Shown here piece by piece: positions 1 to 12,196 of a stretch of DNA of 64,000 bases. The notes under the pieces are model-generated. The model saw nothing but the letters and a program-made list of their open reading frames with translations, was not told the origin of the DNA and did not search any database. The position numbers were made by a program, and so were the translations under genes. The stretch comes from Deroplatys truncata. Lineage: Eukaryota > Arthropoda > Insecta > Mantodea > Mantidae. The DNA lies in NCBI GenBank assembly GCA_030765065.1, contig CM060987.1, forward strand, positions 76,933,833 through 76,997,832, in the 5' to 3' direction. Within the stretch, counting starts at the first letter, position 1; every line of letters starts with the position of its first letter.

Positions 1-230
1 TATACATATTTTAATGTGTTTTTCACTTGATCGTGCATGTATTGTAGTTTGATAGTGCATGAATTCATATTTTGGGATTTTGTAGTGCATGGAATTCTCG
101 TCATTTTTACTGATAACGTTTCTTTCTTTGTAGCTGCTGCTCTTTCTACTGCTGCTACTATTGCAGTTTGATGAAGATATGCTGCCAGAGTTACCACTAC
201 CACTACAGTACTACTGTTACTACTAGTACA
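1..230. other. Unassigned AT-rich sequence with a degenerate trinucleotide run
   Basis: No gene is recognisable. From about 130 to 230 there is an imperfect CTG/CTA/CAC trinucleotide tract, apparently a decayed microsatellite related in composition to the CTA arrays near 4.2 and 4.5 kb. Confidence 0.4.
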
Positions 231-350
231 CCATCGTCCTCCGTGGTGTAGAGATATCACATTAGCCTCTAGTTCCCGAGGTTGCGGATTGAAACCGCAA
301 TGGAGGGCGATGGATTTTTTCGTACGTAAAATTCCTTAAGAATAGAAAGA
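231..350 (+). mobile_element. tRNA-derived SINE head, degenerate
   Basis: A Pol III A-box-like stretch (GGTGTAGAGATATCAC, from about 243) is followed about 40 bases later by a B-box-like motif (GCGGATTGAAACC, around 284). The spacing and order are those of a tRNA-derived SINE head. The 3' end is not defined and no target duplication was found. Confidence 0.4.
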
Positions 351-882
351 ACATCAAGCCCGATAAAGAGGTCTTTTAGCAAAATTTCCGGCCTTTCACG
401 CCCAATATAGAATGGGACGCTAAGAACCATAGCAATTAAAGAGCGTCCATAAATAAAAAATAAACAATTACAGATATCCGATCCCAGGAGACCACGGTCG
501 CTTCATTCACCAGCATAATGATGAAAAGTGCACATAACTTCGCTGTACTCGTACATACGTCAGCTCTCATGCCCCCCACTGATTGACCTTCTCCTGATCC
601 AGCGCTCCTGGCAAGACAGCAGGCTTGAAATGGTTGTGGCGTAGGCCAATGCATGTATGGATGGGTGTAAATTATGGTATGACCTCGGCAGTCGGTCACC
701 AATCTTGAAACAGGTTGCTGCTGGGCTCAGTCGTTACACGTTCCGATGTAGAGCCGAGAATCTGGTTTTTACAATTTGAGTTATGGTCGTTGAACTTTAG
801 TTTTCATGGAAACATATGAAACTGTTATTATAGATATGTATCGAAGCCTTTGCTATGGCAAGTAGAATTGAAATAATGACTT
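351..882. other. Unassigned intergenic sequence
   Basis: An open frame on the minus strand (436-702, 88 codons) has no recognisable motif. Nothing else can be supported here. Confidence 0.35.
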
Positions 883-1192
883 TATATAGGGTGAACAGTT
901 TAACGTGAGACTGTACAATATTTTCAGAACTAAGTGTTGTAATTGTTTTATTTGGAGGACGTTGTGATGGTCATTTTAGGATCAATTTAATTTGATCCTA
1001 ATTGTAAGTTCCCATCTACAAGAAATTAAATTGATACTTACATGTCTATCATAATGTCCTCCAAACAAAACACAACTAATGGTATTTACTTTCCCTCATA
1101 ATACCAAGCAAATTTTATTAAAGACATTTCTTTCTACATTGCTTAGTTTTGGGGATATTGTACAGTCTCAACTTAAATGGTCCACCCTGTAT
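883..1192. mobile_element. TA-flanked foldback element (MITE-like), copy 1
   Basis: The left edge TATAGGGTG and right edge CACCCTGTA are inverted. The inversion extends inward: GAGACTGTACAATAT near the left end mirrors ATATTGTACAGTCTC near the right end. In the middle, TTGGAGGACGTTGTGATGG is roughly mirrored by CATAATGTCCTCCAA, so the whole unit of about 310 bp can fold on itself. Related copies lie at 27.6 kb and 62.2 kb. TA at the ends and no coding capacity suggest a non-autonomous Tc1/mariner-type element. The 78-codon frame at 1079 is a by-product of the repeat. Confidence 0.65.
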
Positions 1193-2179
1193 TATTACTT
1201 TTTCTCGGTGTTACCCTTAGCAATATCTATTATTCATACACTTAATGCAGGATTGGGCAGTTGTGTCGGTCTGCATACGATAGTTGAACAGGAACGTGCA
1301 CTTAAAATTAAGTAGATTGTTTCATACTAAATTCATTCATTTCATAATTTGCAAAACAGATTTTCTGTCAATAATGACTTGAAAAGATTTATAATTATTA
1401 AATTTTACTTAACATGTGTTTTTTTCATGATTATTTCTTTGTAACCTTTTAACTACTAATATAACTTATGTTGATTACGAGTTTCTTCACTCATAAATTT
1501 TGTGCATATTTTATACTTTCTCAGATTTGCGTTCCTGTTTACTTTGGTTTATTATTTGATTATACAGTACCTGTTACAATCCTTGTTAATCACTTTTGTA
1601 TATGTTTTATCACTATACATACGCGGATGGCTTTATGATTCGTGGATTTTATTTTCAGTTTTCATCGTTTTCACCATTTTAAGTATAAGTTCATTGCCTA
1701 CCGCTATCCTGTTGATTCATGTTGACCAACAATGCGTTACTGATTTTTATATATATATATTTTTATATATATTGTTGGTTAACACATTTAAACATAATAT
1801 TAACACTAAACATAACGTAGTAGTTCCAAATATATTTTGATACACACAAATTAGATAACTCACATTTAATTACAAAGATATTTACATTATTTTGTACCAC
1901 ACATGGGCAAGTTTTTTTTTTCATTAAGTTGGTTTGTTCTCCTTCTTCTTTCAAATAAACTTGTTTACATATCATATACATTTTAATATGCTTTGATCAT
2001 TTTAAATGATCATTTACTCTTAGGGTATTTAAAATCCCTACAGATGAATTTAAAGTTTTATCGGCTTAAATATCACTACCGACACTAGTAGCGTCATGCA
2101 CGCCACTTAATCAAGGTCTATTAAAGGGCTGTCACCAAGAGGTTCATATTCAACTCTGAGAGCACAGGATATGAGCGAG
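1193..2179. other. AT-rich stretch without a recognisable gene
   Basis: Contains a hydrophobic 112-codon open frame (1502-1840) and a short (TA)n run around 1750. The composition explains both; no family motif is seen. Confidence 0.4.
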
Positions 2180-3330
2180 GAAGGATTGATGAGAATGAAC
2201 TTAAATTGTTGGAGATGTGGAGAAACTCCTTAACCGCAGGGGTTAACATACCTCCCCCTTCCATGCACCGAAGGCCTCACCTACGATTCCAAGACAAAGA
2301 AAAAGTATTTTCAGGTTATCTTGAGCGGACCATATGGCCTAAAGATGGCCCTCAGAACGACACTCTTATACTTGCGTTCTCCCGGAGGCAAGATGGATCG
2401 CCTTCCCATTGTTTATCTATTGAATCCAAAGCGCAATCGTTTACTTTCCCGTAAACCGCAAAAAGGCAGCGGGTTCAAACGAGTTAACAAGGTTGCGCTC
2501 TTTCTGACTAAGGTCTTCAATATGCGTTTGGCCCTTAGTCACTTTCCAAGCTTGTGGAGGGAGGTCCGATTAACAGGATTTCTTAAAACCGGGGAAAGAC
2601 ATTGCTTCAAGCCTCCGGGTACCCTGTCTAAAGCCTTCGAGAGGCTAGCACTTTCCCGGTTGTCCCCACTACTGGGAGATATACAAGCCCTATCCGACAA
2701 TCAGTTTGGTTCCTTCCCGAGTATTCGACACCCAGCAGCTGCTGCGTGTTAATGCCCATGGTTTCTAGAACAGAGCATACATTGGAACCATATAATGTGG
2801 AAGTCGAGAAGGCCTTCTCAACGTCCTGCAATTCAGGCGTCTTTTACAAACTCATTCAGCTGGGGCTACCAACCAGGTCATCCACATACTCTACACATAT
2901 TTCAAACATCTGAAGTTAAAATCACGAGAGAGACCCCTCCGTCTAATCCAAGAATGGTGTAGATGTTCGAATATGTACATAAAACAGGACAAAAGTAGGG
3001 TAGTCTTCTTCTAACAAAGCGCTACATCCCGCAGAACTGCCTCGTATTCATTTACTCCTGTGGAAGGGCCTAGCTTTAGAGAAAACATCAAGACCAGTCT
3101 ACACGGGCTCCAGTCTCGTTGTACTCCATAGTAAGATCAGGGATGCCGTTTCTCTTAAAGTTATTCATCTCTCGAGTCTTGATAATTTCTTTTTATACCC
3201 CTCCGAGACGTGAGGCATGACCGCAAGCTCACGTCTTTCATGGCTGCAGAAGCTGACAGGTCTACTTATTCTGTAGGACGCGTCTTCTCTCAATGAAGCA
3301 TCATCGCTTTCCTATGAGGAGCATGAAATT
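2180..3330 (+). pseudogene. Jockey-like non-LTR retrotransposon reverse transcriptase remnant
   Basis: Several plus-strand frames in succession resemble the linker and fingers/palm part of a Jockey-clade reverse transcriptase. The longest is a 143-codon segment (2321-2752) with the run FPSLWREVRLTGFLKTGE, then LSKAFERLALSRLSPLL, then SDNQFGSF, in the order expected for the RT block that precedes the catalytic palm. After a frame change, VEKAFST and YKLIQLGLP (about 2797-2870) match the region containing the first catalytic aspartate, which here is not preserved. Stops and frameshifts break it throughout. The endonuclease domain, the catalytic YxDD and the 3' tail are not identified. Confidence 0.6.
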
Positions 3331-4120
3331 AGGCACAAAAGTTTACTAGAATTTCCCTATCCATTGGAGCACCCTTCTTGGTGATTACAATCCTAGAACA
3401 TGTCTTAAGGCATCATCGCGTATCCCACATGGCATGCAATACCTTCGGTAACCAAAGAGCAACTCCACCAGTAGCAAAAGCTGAGGACTGCAAAATAGAA
3501 TTCCTTAACATAACATAAATTGAAAAATGAATTAATCACAGTGTACAAGGGAAGTTGAGCCATGGAGGTGTAAGCATTATCTCCTTACTTTCAGAGTACT
3601 TTAATTATACTGGTCACCCTGCAATCTTCATCATATCCAATTCAGCGACTGAACACATCGAGCTTAGGTCCGCTAGCTATCACAATTGTGCTGGCCCTCA
3701 ATCCACCAGTTAGGTTATTGTTATCGGTACGGAAACAAAACAAAGAGCAATATTGGAAAGCTATCAATGATGAGCTATGACTTTTGTGACGATTCAATTA
3801 TGGCTCATCACTAATAGCAACCCGAAATTGTTCTTCGTTTTGTTTCGCACCGTAAACTGGATTAATCATAAACCATCTCCTCGCATTGGCTACCCACGCC
3901 AATAACAGTGTGCCTGCATCTTCAATTGGCTAAAATTTCACCACCCATTTTGGGGTCTAAGTATCGAGTACACGCGTCTATCTTAGCACATCGTCCTGAT
4001 AGGGCGAACAGTGACAGCACTCGAAAGATTGGTAGTAGAAACGTCGACATGTGCCTTGTTGGATACTCCAGAAGGGTTTTGTAAATGCTGTAGTCAGGAA
4101 AGCTTTAAATAAAGGTATGA
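3331..4120. other. Unassigned sequence downstream of the LINE remnant
   Basis: May include highly decayed LINE 3' sequence, but no motif supports that. Nothing else is recognised. Confidence 0.3.
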
Positions 4121-4233
4121 CTAGTCACTACCATTATCACTAATAATCAAATCGGCATCCCCATCACCACTATTATTTCTATTGTTGCCAACATTCCTAT
4201 CACTGCTTCCTAGTACCTCCGTCACCAGAATTG

Positions 4234-4272
<39 letters not shown>

Positions 4273-4273
4273 T
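4234..4273. repeat. (CTA)n microsatellite
   Basis: About 13 copies of the trinucleotide CTA. The open frames crossing it (poly-Thr, poly-Val) are artefacts of the array. Confidence 0.95.
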
Positions 4274-4536
4274 TACCAGTACCTCCACCACCACTAGTAT
4301 TACCGCTGCTATTTGCCGTCTGGGCAGTTCCAAGAGGAATCTCTCATTGATTCCTAGCATGGGCTTTTTAGTAGGTAAAAATCCAACTTACCTGATAAGA
4401 GGCGTCTTCGTAAAATTGTTTCTCTATTCGAGAAAAAAAAACACTGCTATTACCATCACTAAGTGCCTCAGCTGTTTTTACTGCCATCGCATTTACTACT
4501 AATACCACCACGACTCGCTACTATTATACTAGTACT

Positions 4537-4538
4537 AG

Positions 4539-4632
<94 letters not shown>
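4537..4632. repeat. (CTA)n/(ATA)n compound microsatellite
   Basis: A long CTA array of about 65 bp passes directly into an ATA/AAT array of about 30 bp. Poly-Leu and poly-Val frames here are low-complexity artefacts. Confidence 0.95.
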
Positions 4633-4732
4633 AATGGTGTTTCTGCTACTCCTATTTCTAACACTATGCTTACGACTACCATTATCACTACTACTCCTAC
4701 TATTTTATGTATTAATTTAGCGCCTGTGGAAG

Positions 4733-6941
4733 ACATATATTCGTAGAATTGTTGTTTTAAATCCATATGTGTTCTGGATGTTATAACTCAAGAGTGAAGA
4801 TATTTGCAACATTTCACTTGGCAGAGAATGAAAACCTGCAATCTTAAGCCCGCAATGTTAACCCAAAATGAACAGTTAATTTGGTAATGCATGTGTCACA
4901 AAGCGCTAAAATATGAATGTAGGCCACCCCGGCTATATCGATTACGTGAATAGGGCAACAAGCCAAGTGGAGCATCGGGCGTTGAGATCACGAAGCTATG
5001 GGGTTAGGAACATTGTATCGGTAGCATGCCCAAAATATAACAATGATTATTTGTTCGAAGCAACGCTTTAGACTTAATGTGTATACATTTAACAAATATA
5101 TGGCCGAAAACTTTGGTAAGTTTTTATTTTGAATGAATAACTTACGTTATCATTATAATAGGCTACGATCTAAGCAGAAAGCGACTTTTTATATTTTTGC
5201 TCTAAATGTGTGTACATTTATTTCTGTGTATGTTACTTTTTCACTAAGGAAAGCCGAGTCTATTTTAATGAAACACATATAATACACCCTACGTCCCACT
5301 TGGAGAGTTAACTTTATGCGCCTTTTCTTGCTTCCTCCAAAAGCAGGTCCAATAATTTGAAAGCTGCCAGAACACCTTTTAAGCTATAGAAATTCATAAC
5401 TATATGAAGCATTCGTTACATAGTGTCTAAATATTAAAATACGCTAATGTTTGTTCAATCCACTCAAGGTATTTTCCAAAGAGCTTCATAGTGCACAAGA
5501 GCTGGAAGCGAACGTTACATGGGAAAGACCTATGATCATCATTGATACATTTGCCCTTTGTTTTGTTTTATTACTTTTAAAGTTCACTATGTAATACAGA
5601 ATTAAAGCTGTTTCAGTACAAACGCATTCCTCTCCACCTAATGTCCCTACTTTTGGAGTGAAAACCCTTTTAATGTGACCTAGATTACAACGTACAAACA
5701 AAAAATATTGGAGTACATTTTCTTCCGTCTCTCACAGAAATCTATAGCATCCCACTGCACTAGAGAGAAACCCTGGTCAGTATGTCTTTATGTATGATCT
5801 GTAGTTGCCATTAATAATTTTTAACCTTTAGCTAGCTATAGGGAAAATACTTAAACAGGGCGCTCCAATGCTACATACTTAAGATATGTTGGTCACAGAA
5901 GACGCCCCCAGTAGCTGTCATCGCTAAGTGCTCAGACCTTTGAGAGCATATTCATGAAACCACACCCATTTACAGTAGCAGCACCAAAGGAAGGCGGCTT
6001 TATTGAGAAAGTTTCTCCTTCACTCTTATTCAATATATAGATAATCGATTACTAGAGTACTCAGATGTAAGTGGCATGCAATTTCACACATCTGGATTCA
6101 AAAAGGAAAGGGAACATGGTATACTTAATCCTCCCAAAATTACAATAACGTTACTTACGTAACCTCATTGGTGGCTGCCTTATAGATTACCACTTTTCGC
6201 GAAGTTCACTTAATTTCGGGACACTTAGAAGTAATTGTATTTTTACTTGATTTGACTTTAAAAAGAGTCAACAAGTTTCATAGATGTCTATTACAGCCCA
6301 ACGATAGTGTCTGAATGCGGACCATAAAGGTGACAACCAATATCCTTAAACCACAGCATTACAGATAGTTTTCCTTTGAGATTACGTGAGCTTTAGGCTG
6401 CGTTATTATGTTATGTTAATAATATACATTTTTGTCCAGAAAGGCTTCAAATTAGAAATAAGAAATTGATTACATGCCCAATATGAAAAATATGCGTATT
6501 CTCAAATATGATCAGCTTGGTGCTGACCCTACGTAAACTTGGGAAAATCTAAACATACTACTACAAGTTTAGTGTTCCGGAAATTCCTAATATCAGGAAA
6601 AAAATTGTCACAGGTCGTGTACGTTCTTTTCTGTAGCAATTTTTATTTGGCGCTTATGGTTTCCCATTAGTAATAAAATCAAGGCGAATGAAGAAAACTT
6701 TGAGCTATTCACATATTAAGTCAATATATATTATTCACCATCGCAACAATACTATCTTAAATATGAAACGTTTTAATCAAAATGCTCAGAGCTGCTTTAG
6801 AGGGGAAAAATATGATTTTCATTTATAGGTTGTTGGGATTGACTTTCCCGGAGTCCCCCCCCTTCATTCTTAAAACGACTCTGATGTAAGTGTGAAATTT
6901 TGTAAGTATCTAAACTTTTGTTTTTGAATTATGTTGTTGAG

Positions 6942-6942
<1 letters not shown>
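4733..6942. other. Unassigned AT-rich sequence
   Basis: No gene, element end or repeat that I can name. A 71-codon minus-strand frame (5486-5701) shows no motif. Confidence 0.35.

Positions 6943-6974
<32 letters not shown>
6943..6974. repeat. (TG)16 microsatellite
   Basis: An uninterrupted TG run followed by a purine-rich GAGAGAG tract and then a CA-rich stretch. Confidence 0.95.
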
Positions 6975-6977
<3 letters not shown>

Positions 6978-7577
6978 GAAAAAGAGAGAGAGACAAACAC
7001 ACACATACACACAAAATATGCAGACAATTTTATAATTTCTTTCTTTAATTTTTTCTTTATTTGGCTCCCTCTACCGCTGGCTTGTGGTAGGTAGAGGAGA
7101 CATTTTGGCTCAAAAATCTGTATCAGGATTTCAATAAAAATTAAAGTTTAGAGACTCACTAAATAAAAACAGGCAAATCTTAAAGGTACATAGATAAGAA
7201 ACAGGCATGTGTTTGTCTCTCTAGTAACAATATAACCGAAAAACTAAAAAATAAATCGAATGATAACCAAAATCTTTCAAAGATGCAACATCACACCACG
7301 CAACCCTTTACGTGGAAAATAAGCTTGCAATTTTGTATTCTCTCAGAAAGGTGCTAAGGAGTTTTAGCAAAGAGTCTATTTAAATCCTCTTCGTTATTGA
7401 ACTTTTTATAATTTTTGTTTAAATGAGAAACCCTGAGAAAAAGTCAAGCAAATGTATGTAACATTAACCGTTTGGGAAATATTCCGTATGTATATTAGAG
7501 TTTACTCAGGCTGAAGTCTTACTAACCGCCATGTACGAATACAACAGTGTTTTCATTTTCAAACTTTTATCACGTAA

Positions 7578-7890
7578 CTAGTAGGTGGAGTAAATATTGC
7601 ATTCCACCCGAAAATTCTATACTGAGAATGCACCCCAATTAGATATTTTGAGGCCCCTTGAATAAAACAAGAGTTTTAGAAAAACCCAATATGTATGCGT
7701 AATAAAACATTGTGTGTAGTGTGTGTGATACAAACACACGCATACACACACGCGCCTTTTTCCAAAAATGTGTTTTTATTCAGGGGCTTCATAACATGTA
7801 TTTTCGGTAAAGTCTCGATATCGAATTTTAGGGTGGAATGCAATTCATACTCTACCTACTATGTGTATAGTAAAGAAAGTAAAAATAACT
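7578..7890. mobile_element. TG-core dispersed repeat: two ends in inverted arrangement
   Basis: The left part carries TTGCATTCCACCC (around 7597) and the right part the inverse GGGTGGAATGCAA (around 7830). The inversion spans about 110 bp on each side: 'GAGGCCCCTTGAATAAAAC' on the left mirrors 'TTTTATTCAGGGGCTTC' on the right, with a CA/TG-rich centre. The same terminal sequence occurs singly at 11.9, 26.9, 29.7 and 63.6 kb. This locus therefore holds two copies of one end joined head to head. A 121-codon frame (7695-8060) crosses it without family similarity. Confidence 0.6.
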
Positions 7891-8870
7891 GTGTTTTATT
7901 TTATCTGAATCGCAACTCTGGGGGGAAAAAATTTACTGCACCGGATATTAGGCAGTTTGGCAGGCTAATTCCGAAGGAACACATAAATAATATGAAAACG
8001 CAGTGCAGTAGATTCAGAATAATGCCAATTAGAATAAGATTTTGTCATTTAACCACTTAGATTTCCAACTATACTTATGTGGAAGTACTCAGTGTTCATT
8101 TCAGTGTTACGTCATTCTTTTGAAACCAGTGCCAGCTGTAAGGGTAAGGACGTAGCGTAGTACACGTGTGGCGGAGAAGTTGCCTATGAAGCACGGCGTT
8201 CTAACCGAAGGTTACTAATATGCTAACGACATTAATTACAAGTTACTAATTTATGAAATGAAATTAGATGATGTTTTATACGTCATGTCATACTTTAGGC
8301 TTTTTAATGATGAAATAATTATCAAAATCGATTGAGTGGTTTCTGAGATTACCCTATGTACCCACACAACCACGGAATAAACAATGGAACCATGCTTCGT
8401 CAGAGAAGATTACTAAGCGTGGGTGAATTACTTGATCATTGACATTTCAGAAAATCCAATTACTGAAAGTTAATCGACTCTGATGATCACGTTAAAAATA
8501 GTGTATGCAACAAACACCATGCATTGGAAAACTAGAAGAAAACATTAGGTGAGAAATTCATTCAGTTTCAGATATTAAACCTTCGATTGTGAATGAAATT
8601 TTCCTGAAAAGATGTGTAGATACAAAATGGACAAATTTCCAACATCCTTTATAATAAGGTATGTGCTTATTATCATTGTAATTGTAACCCTATATGGACG
8701 TGAGGTGGTTGCGGAGATTTATATCTATTTCGGCGTAAGCTGCAGCGGCCCAAGCGCGAACTGCCGTGCGGTGGCCAGTGTGAAAGAAAGGCACTGCATA
8801 TACGTGTATATATATTTATACAAGGAGTATAGTTATGAAGGATGTTTTTGATATGGTAATGGGTAGAGAA
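7891..8870. other. Unassigned sequence
   Basis: No recognisable gene or repeat. The frames at 8612-8942 (both strands) overlap a SINE-like segment and are not supported as genes. Confidence 0.35.
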
Positions 8871-8884
8871 AGTCTTGTGATACC

Positions 8885-9060
8885 GAGAGAGATGGCTGCA
8901 CGGTAACGTGAGAGTCTCGCATCCGGTAGATCCGAAGTTCAATTCCAGTCGTAACGGCCACTCAGTGTGGGTTTTTAGTGGTTTCCACAGATAGGTAGGC
9001 GAATACTGCAGTGGTTCCCTTTCTCCATGAATTTTCTAACTTAAGGGATTGATGTTATAT
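8885..9060 (+). mobile_element. tRNA-derived SINE
   Basis: An A-box-like segment (ATGGCTGCACGGTAACG, about 8892) is followed by a B box AGTTCAATTCC (8936-8946). Behind the tRNA head comes a TGTGGGTTTTTAGTGGTTTCC stretch, typical of a SINE body rather than a tRNA gene. No CCA-stem pairing is evident and no target duplication was found. Confidence 0.55.
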
Positions 9061-9439
9061 TGGAAACGTTAGGGATCCCGACCTTGCTAGCGCGCGTTGT
9101 CGTCCGAAACCTTCGGGTCTCCCTTTCAACCCTTCCTCCCAAGGAAGCACAAAGGTTGTTGCTGTGCTCCAGTGACTGGAGGCCCTTTCGTCTGACTAAC
9201 CCTAATCCTAAGAGAGTAGGTTTACCACCTCAGATGTTTCAAATTCAATTCTCCTTGAAACATGTATCTTCAGTGAAATATCCATATCGAATATCTGCTT
9301 TGGGACAATACTTCCTTTAACTGGGTATCTAAGCGTGAAGATGGAAAAAAGACATTGAATGTATGTGCTTAGTACACACTTAATTCAGCAAATATAGTTA
9401 TATATGTTAGCATTATACCTCAATTAGGATATAGACTGC

Positions 9440-9550
9440 CTCTTTGGTGTGGTGATTGGCATGCTAGTTTCCAAATCAAGAGGTCTCGGCTTCGATTCCT
9501 AGCCGTATGATGGAAAATTTTATTTAGCCAGGATTGTTTCAAATACTCCC
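9440..9550 (+). mobile_element. tRNA-derived SINE head
   Basis: GGTGTGGTGATTGGCATGCTAG (from about 9447) resembles a D-arm/A box, and GGCTTCGATTCC (9488-9499) is a B box at normal spacing. The body after it is short and AT-rich. Confidence 0.5.
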
Positions 9551-10702
9551 TAGAGTCTGAAAGTATGAGTGAGAGTATGAATTTGTGTGTGAGATTTATG
9601 TTTATAAAGAAAACTTAACGCAAACAAACCCAAAGACACACAGTAGTAAAATTAGTGAACATCACCGCCGATGAACAGCAATTCCAAAGGCAAAGCCGCC
9701 GATATGATTTAAGATGTTAAATTGGGGGTAAAATGGATTAAAAATTAGGATAAACATTGTATAAGTACTGTGTTTATTTTAATAATATTCGAAATTGTAA
9801 CACTCATTCCATAGTTGCACATTTCGGCCATATTTGCAGGATATAAGCTGCTAACTGAGGGACACGAGGCTGCATGTTCTCAGGGTCCAAGTAGACAGCG
9901 TATTTCCGGCTTTACAGCAACAATCAGCGGTTATTACCTCCTAATTATAAAGTACGTGGAACACAAAACATGATGAATGTTTTATATTCTTTAATAAAGA
10001 CTAAGAGGTTTGAGCACACTTTTACGCCTATCCATTAAAGCAACTGGTGTTACAGCAAAGTGCTACGAGGCATTGTATACTTCTCGGCGGTAAATTCATT
10101 CATTAAATTTTAACCCTTCGTTACGATCTGCAAATCAATGAATAAACAAAAGAGTAGGAAATAATCGTAGAATAGCAATCAGGAGCGAGAGATCATTGTG
10201 TGAAATTTACATCAATCACTGCAAAATCCTCAACTGTCATCAACAGCTGTGAAAAATGATCCTCCACTGCGCTCCAGAGAGAAGAGAAATAAACCCAACA
10301 CCAATCCCCTTCTGCTGCTTCAGGGTTGTCCAATTACAAGTACGGAATTTTGCTGCGCCAGTAATGGTTATAAACACGGCATGGATTCTGATGACATTCA
10401 TCTTTTAATAGTTGCAGCATAGGCATGGCTAGCGTGGAGATAAATCCTTATCATGGGTCTCTGATTGTGTAAATACAGGTTTATTAGGTCTTATGCCGCA
10501 TTATATTAGGATATTTTTACCATTTAATAGCATTTGGTCATTTTCTTGACCTCTGTACCTTTATTCAGTCATGTTCTTGCTTTTACATTGCGAAAAAAGA
10601 ATTTCATATTACTCAATAAATTTTCAGGCATCAGAAATTTCACACTTGAACTGAGAAATAAGCGTAACTTCATGCATCCTTTACTTTCGTTCTTAGAAAA
10701 AA
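9551..10702. other. Unassigned sequence
   Basis: No gene recognised; the 73-codon frame at 10534-10755 runs into the end of the neighbouring dispersed repeat. Confidence 0.35.
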
Positions 10703-12196
10703 TTCTGATGTGTTACATTCACATGACTTTCGTACTCTCTATCGTTTATTGGTGAGTATATAAATTATTCTTGCGAAACTTTATTTTTCTATCTTTTTCA
10801 TTTTAATCGAAATATAGATATCATATGGTATGGTTGGTATCGTTATACATACAAAGGGAATAGCCATAGTCAAATACTTTAGAACTGGACACTATATCTT
10901 AGTCTTACATACTGTTTCCATGCAATCGCGAGAAACAGGTGGAAATCGACAGAACTGAAAAGAATGACAAGTGTTGAACAATTCGAACCATTAATAAGGG
11001 ATATCTTGAAAGTGGCTGACGCCACAAAAAGTTATTTGGAATAAATTTTGTGATTTAAAGAGGTCTACATTGTCTACATTTTTGGTGTAGTACGTTTCTG
11101 TCTATCGCACAGCCTCTTACGGCAATGTAAATAGTTTATTTATAAATATATTGCAATCATGAAATATTTGGTTGGGAAAGGTGTAGAATTGCACATTTTA
11201 TTGGGGTTATCATAATAACTCGATGCTAAAGGTTTACAAAATATTATTTTCTTAATGGCGTCTGCTATTGCACTAACGCTGAGAGTATCTTGCTTGTTAA
11301 TTACCAACTGTATGAATGACTGCCATTCTCTTGCATTCACAGAAATGCAGCAATGAATTCCCAGAGGTGCTATCTGAGTACCCAATAAACACTTTGCATA
11401 ACACAGGGAATATGATAGGCGTACAGTCATTCTTAATACCTAGCACACGCATGCTTGGCTCAGGTCAAGTCTTGTGATTTAGTCAGTTGGTATTTGAGTT
11501 TTCATGGCAGAGGAAGGTGCGTGTAGTGCGAATAAACTATTCAACCACAAAAGCGGGAAACCGTTATAAAGTGGCGAAAAACAAATAATACTTAATGTAT
11601 TCAACTTACAATGAGAAAGATACCTGACACTTACAGTAGTGGATTTTACCGAATTAACATGCGAGTTTGCAGGTGTTTCAGTAAAAAGTGTAGCCAAAGC
11701 GCTCAGGGAATATAAACGGACATAATAGGACATGATAGAAGAGGGGAATAAAATGTGGGAACTTGTTTTGTGTGCGACAGAAAATAAAAAGAATTGAAAA
11801 ATGTTCCATATAAAGGAGTTATGGGTGTAAGGATTCTCTTGAAAATCTTCGTGTCGCATCTATGGAGGTACTGAACCTATATACCATATTTGTCATTTAT
11901 TCGACATTTCATTGAGTTATGCTGTTCACACACACACCCACCCACGCGATCTGTTTTTAAAACGGCTTTTTATGTCCAGGGAACCTCAAAACATATTTCC
12001 GGTGAATACTCGATATCTATTTTTGGGGTGGAATGCAATATCTTCTCTATCAAATGTTGTTGTTTTATATAGTGCTGCATTTGACACTAGTCATTAGCAG
12101 TCTTGCTTTCCAGTACTTTGCTGTCCTGCAATCTTCACTTTGTAATGCAATTGTCCAGATGAATCTCTACCAAATGAACGTGGTAGAGAAAGTAAA
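10703..12196 (-). mobile_element. TG-core dispersed repeat, long copy on the minus strand
   Basis: Its two ends match the copy inserted in the mariner at 29.7-30.6 kb. CTGATGTGTTAC at the left edge is the inverse of GTAACACATCAG at 30580. The segment AAGGGAATAGCCATAGTCAAATA (split here around 10854-10878) mirrors sequence near 30440. GTAGAGAAAGTAAAC at the right edge mirrors the start of that copy. The core has CACACACACCCACCCACG and GGGTGGAATGCAA (about 12025). It is about 1.5 kb long, with extra internal sequence compared with the 0.9 kb copy. Frames inside it (11140-11430, 11479-11859, 11890-12293) show no transposase motif. Confidence 0.55.

Noticed and set aside
436..702. 88-codon minus-strand open frame
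   Set aside because: No domain, no splice context and no codon pattern distinct from its surroundings.
1502..1840. 112-codon hydrophobic open frame that could suggest a membrane receptor
   Set aside because: It lies in very AT-rich DNA, where TTT/ATT-rich codons give hydrophobic chains by chance. No conserved motif and no neighbouring exon were found.
4121..4766. Poly-Leu, poly-Val and poly-Thr open frames
   Set aside because: They are translations of CTA/ATA microsatellites in different frames.
7695..8060. 121-codon open frame with an apparently good start
   Set aside because: Half of it is dispersed repeat sequence, and the rest has no similarity I can recognise.
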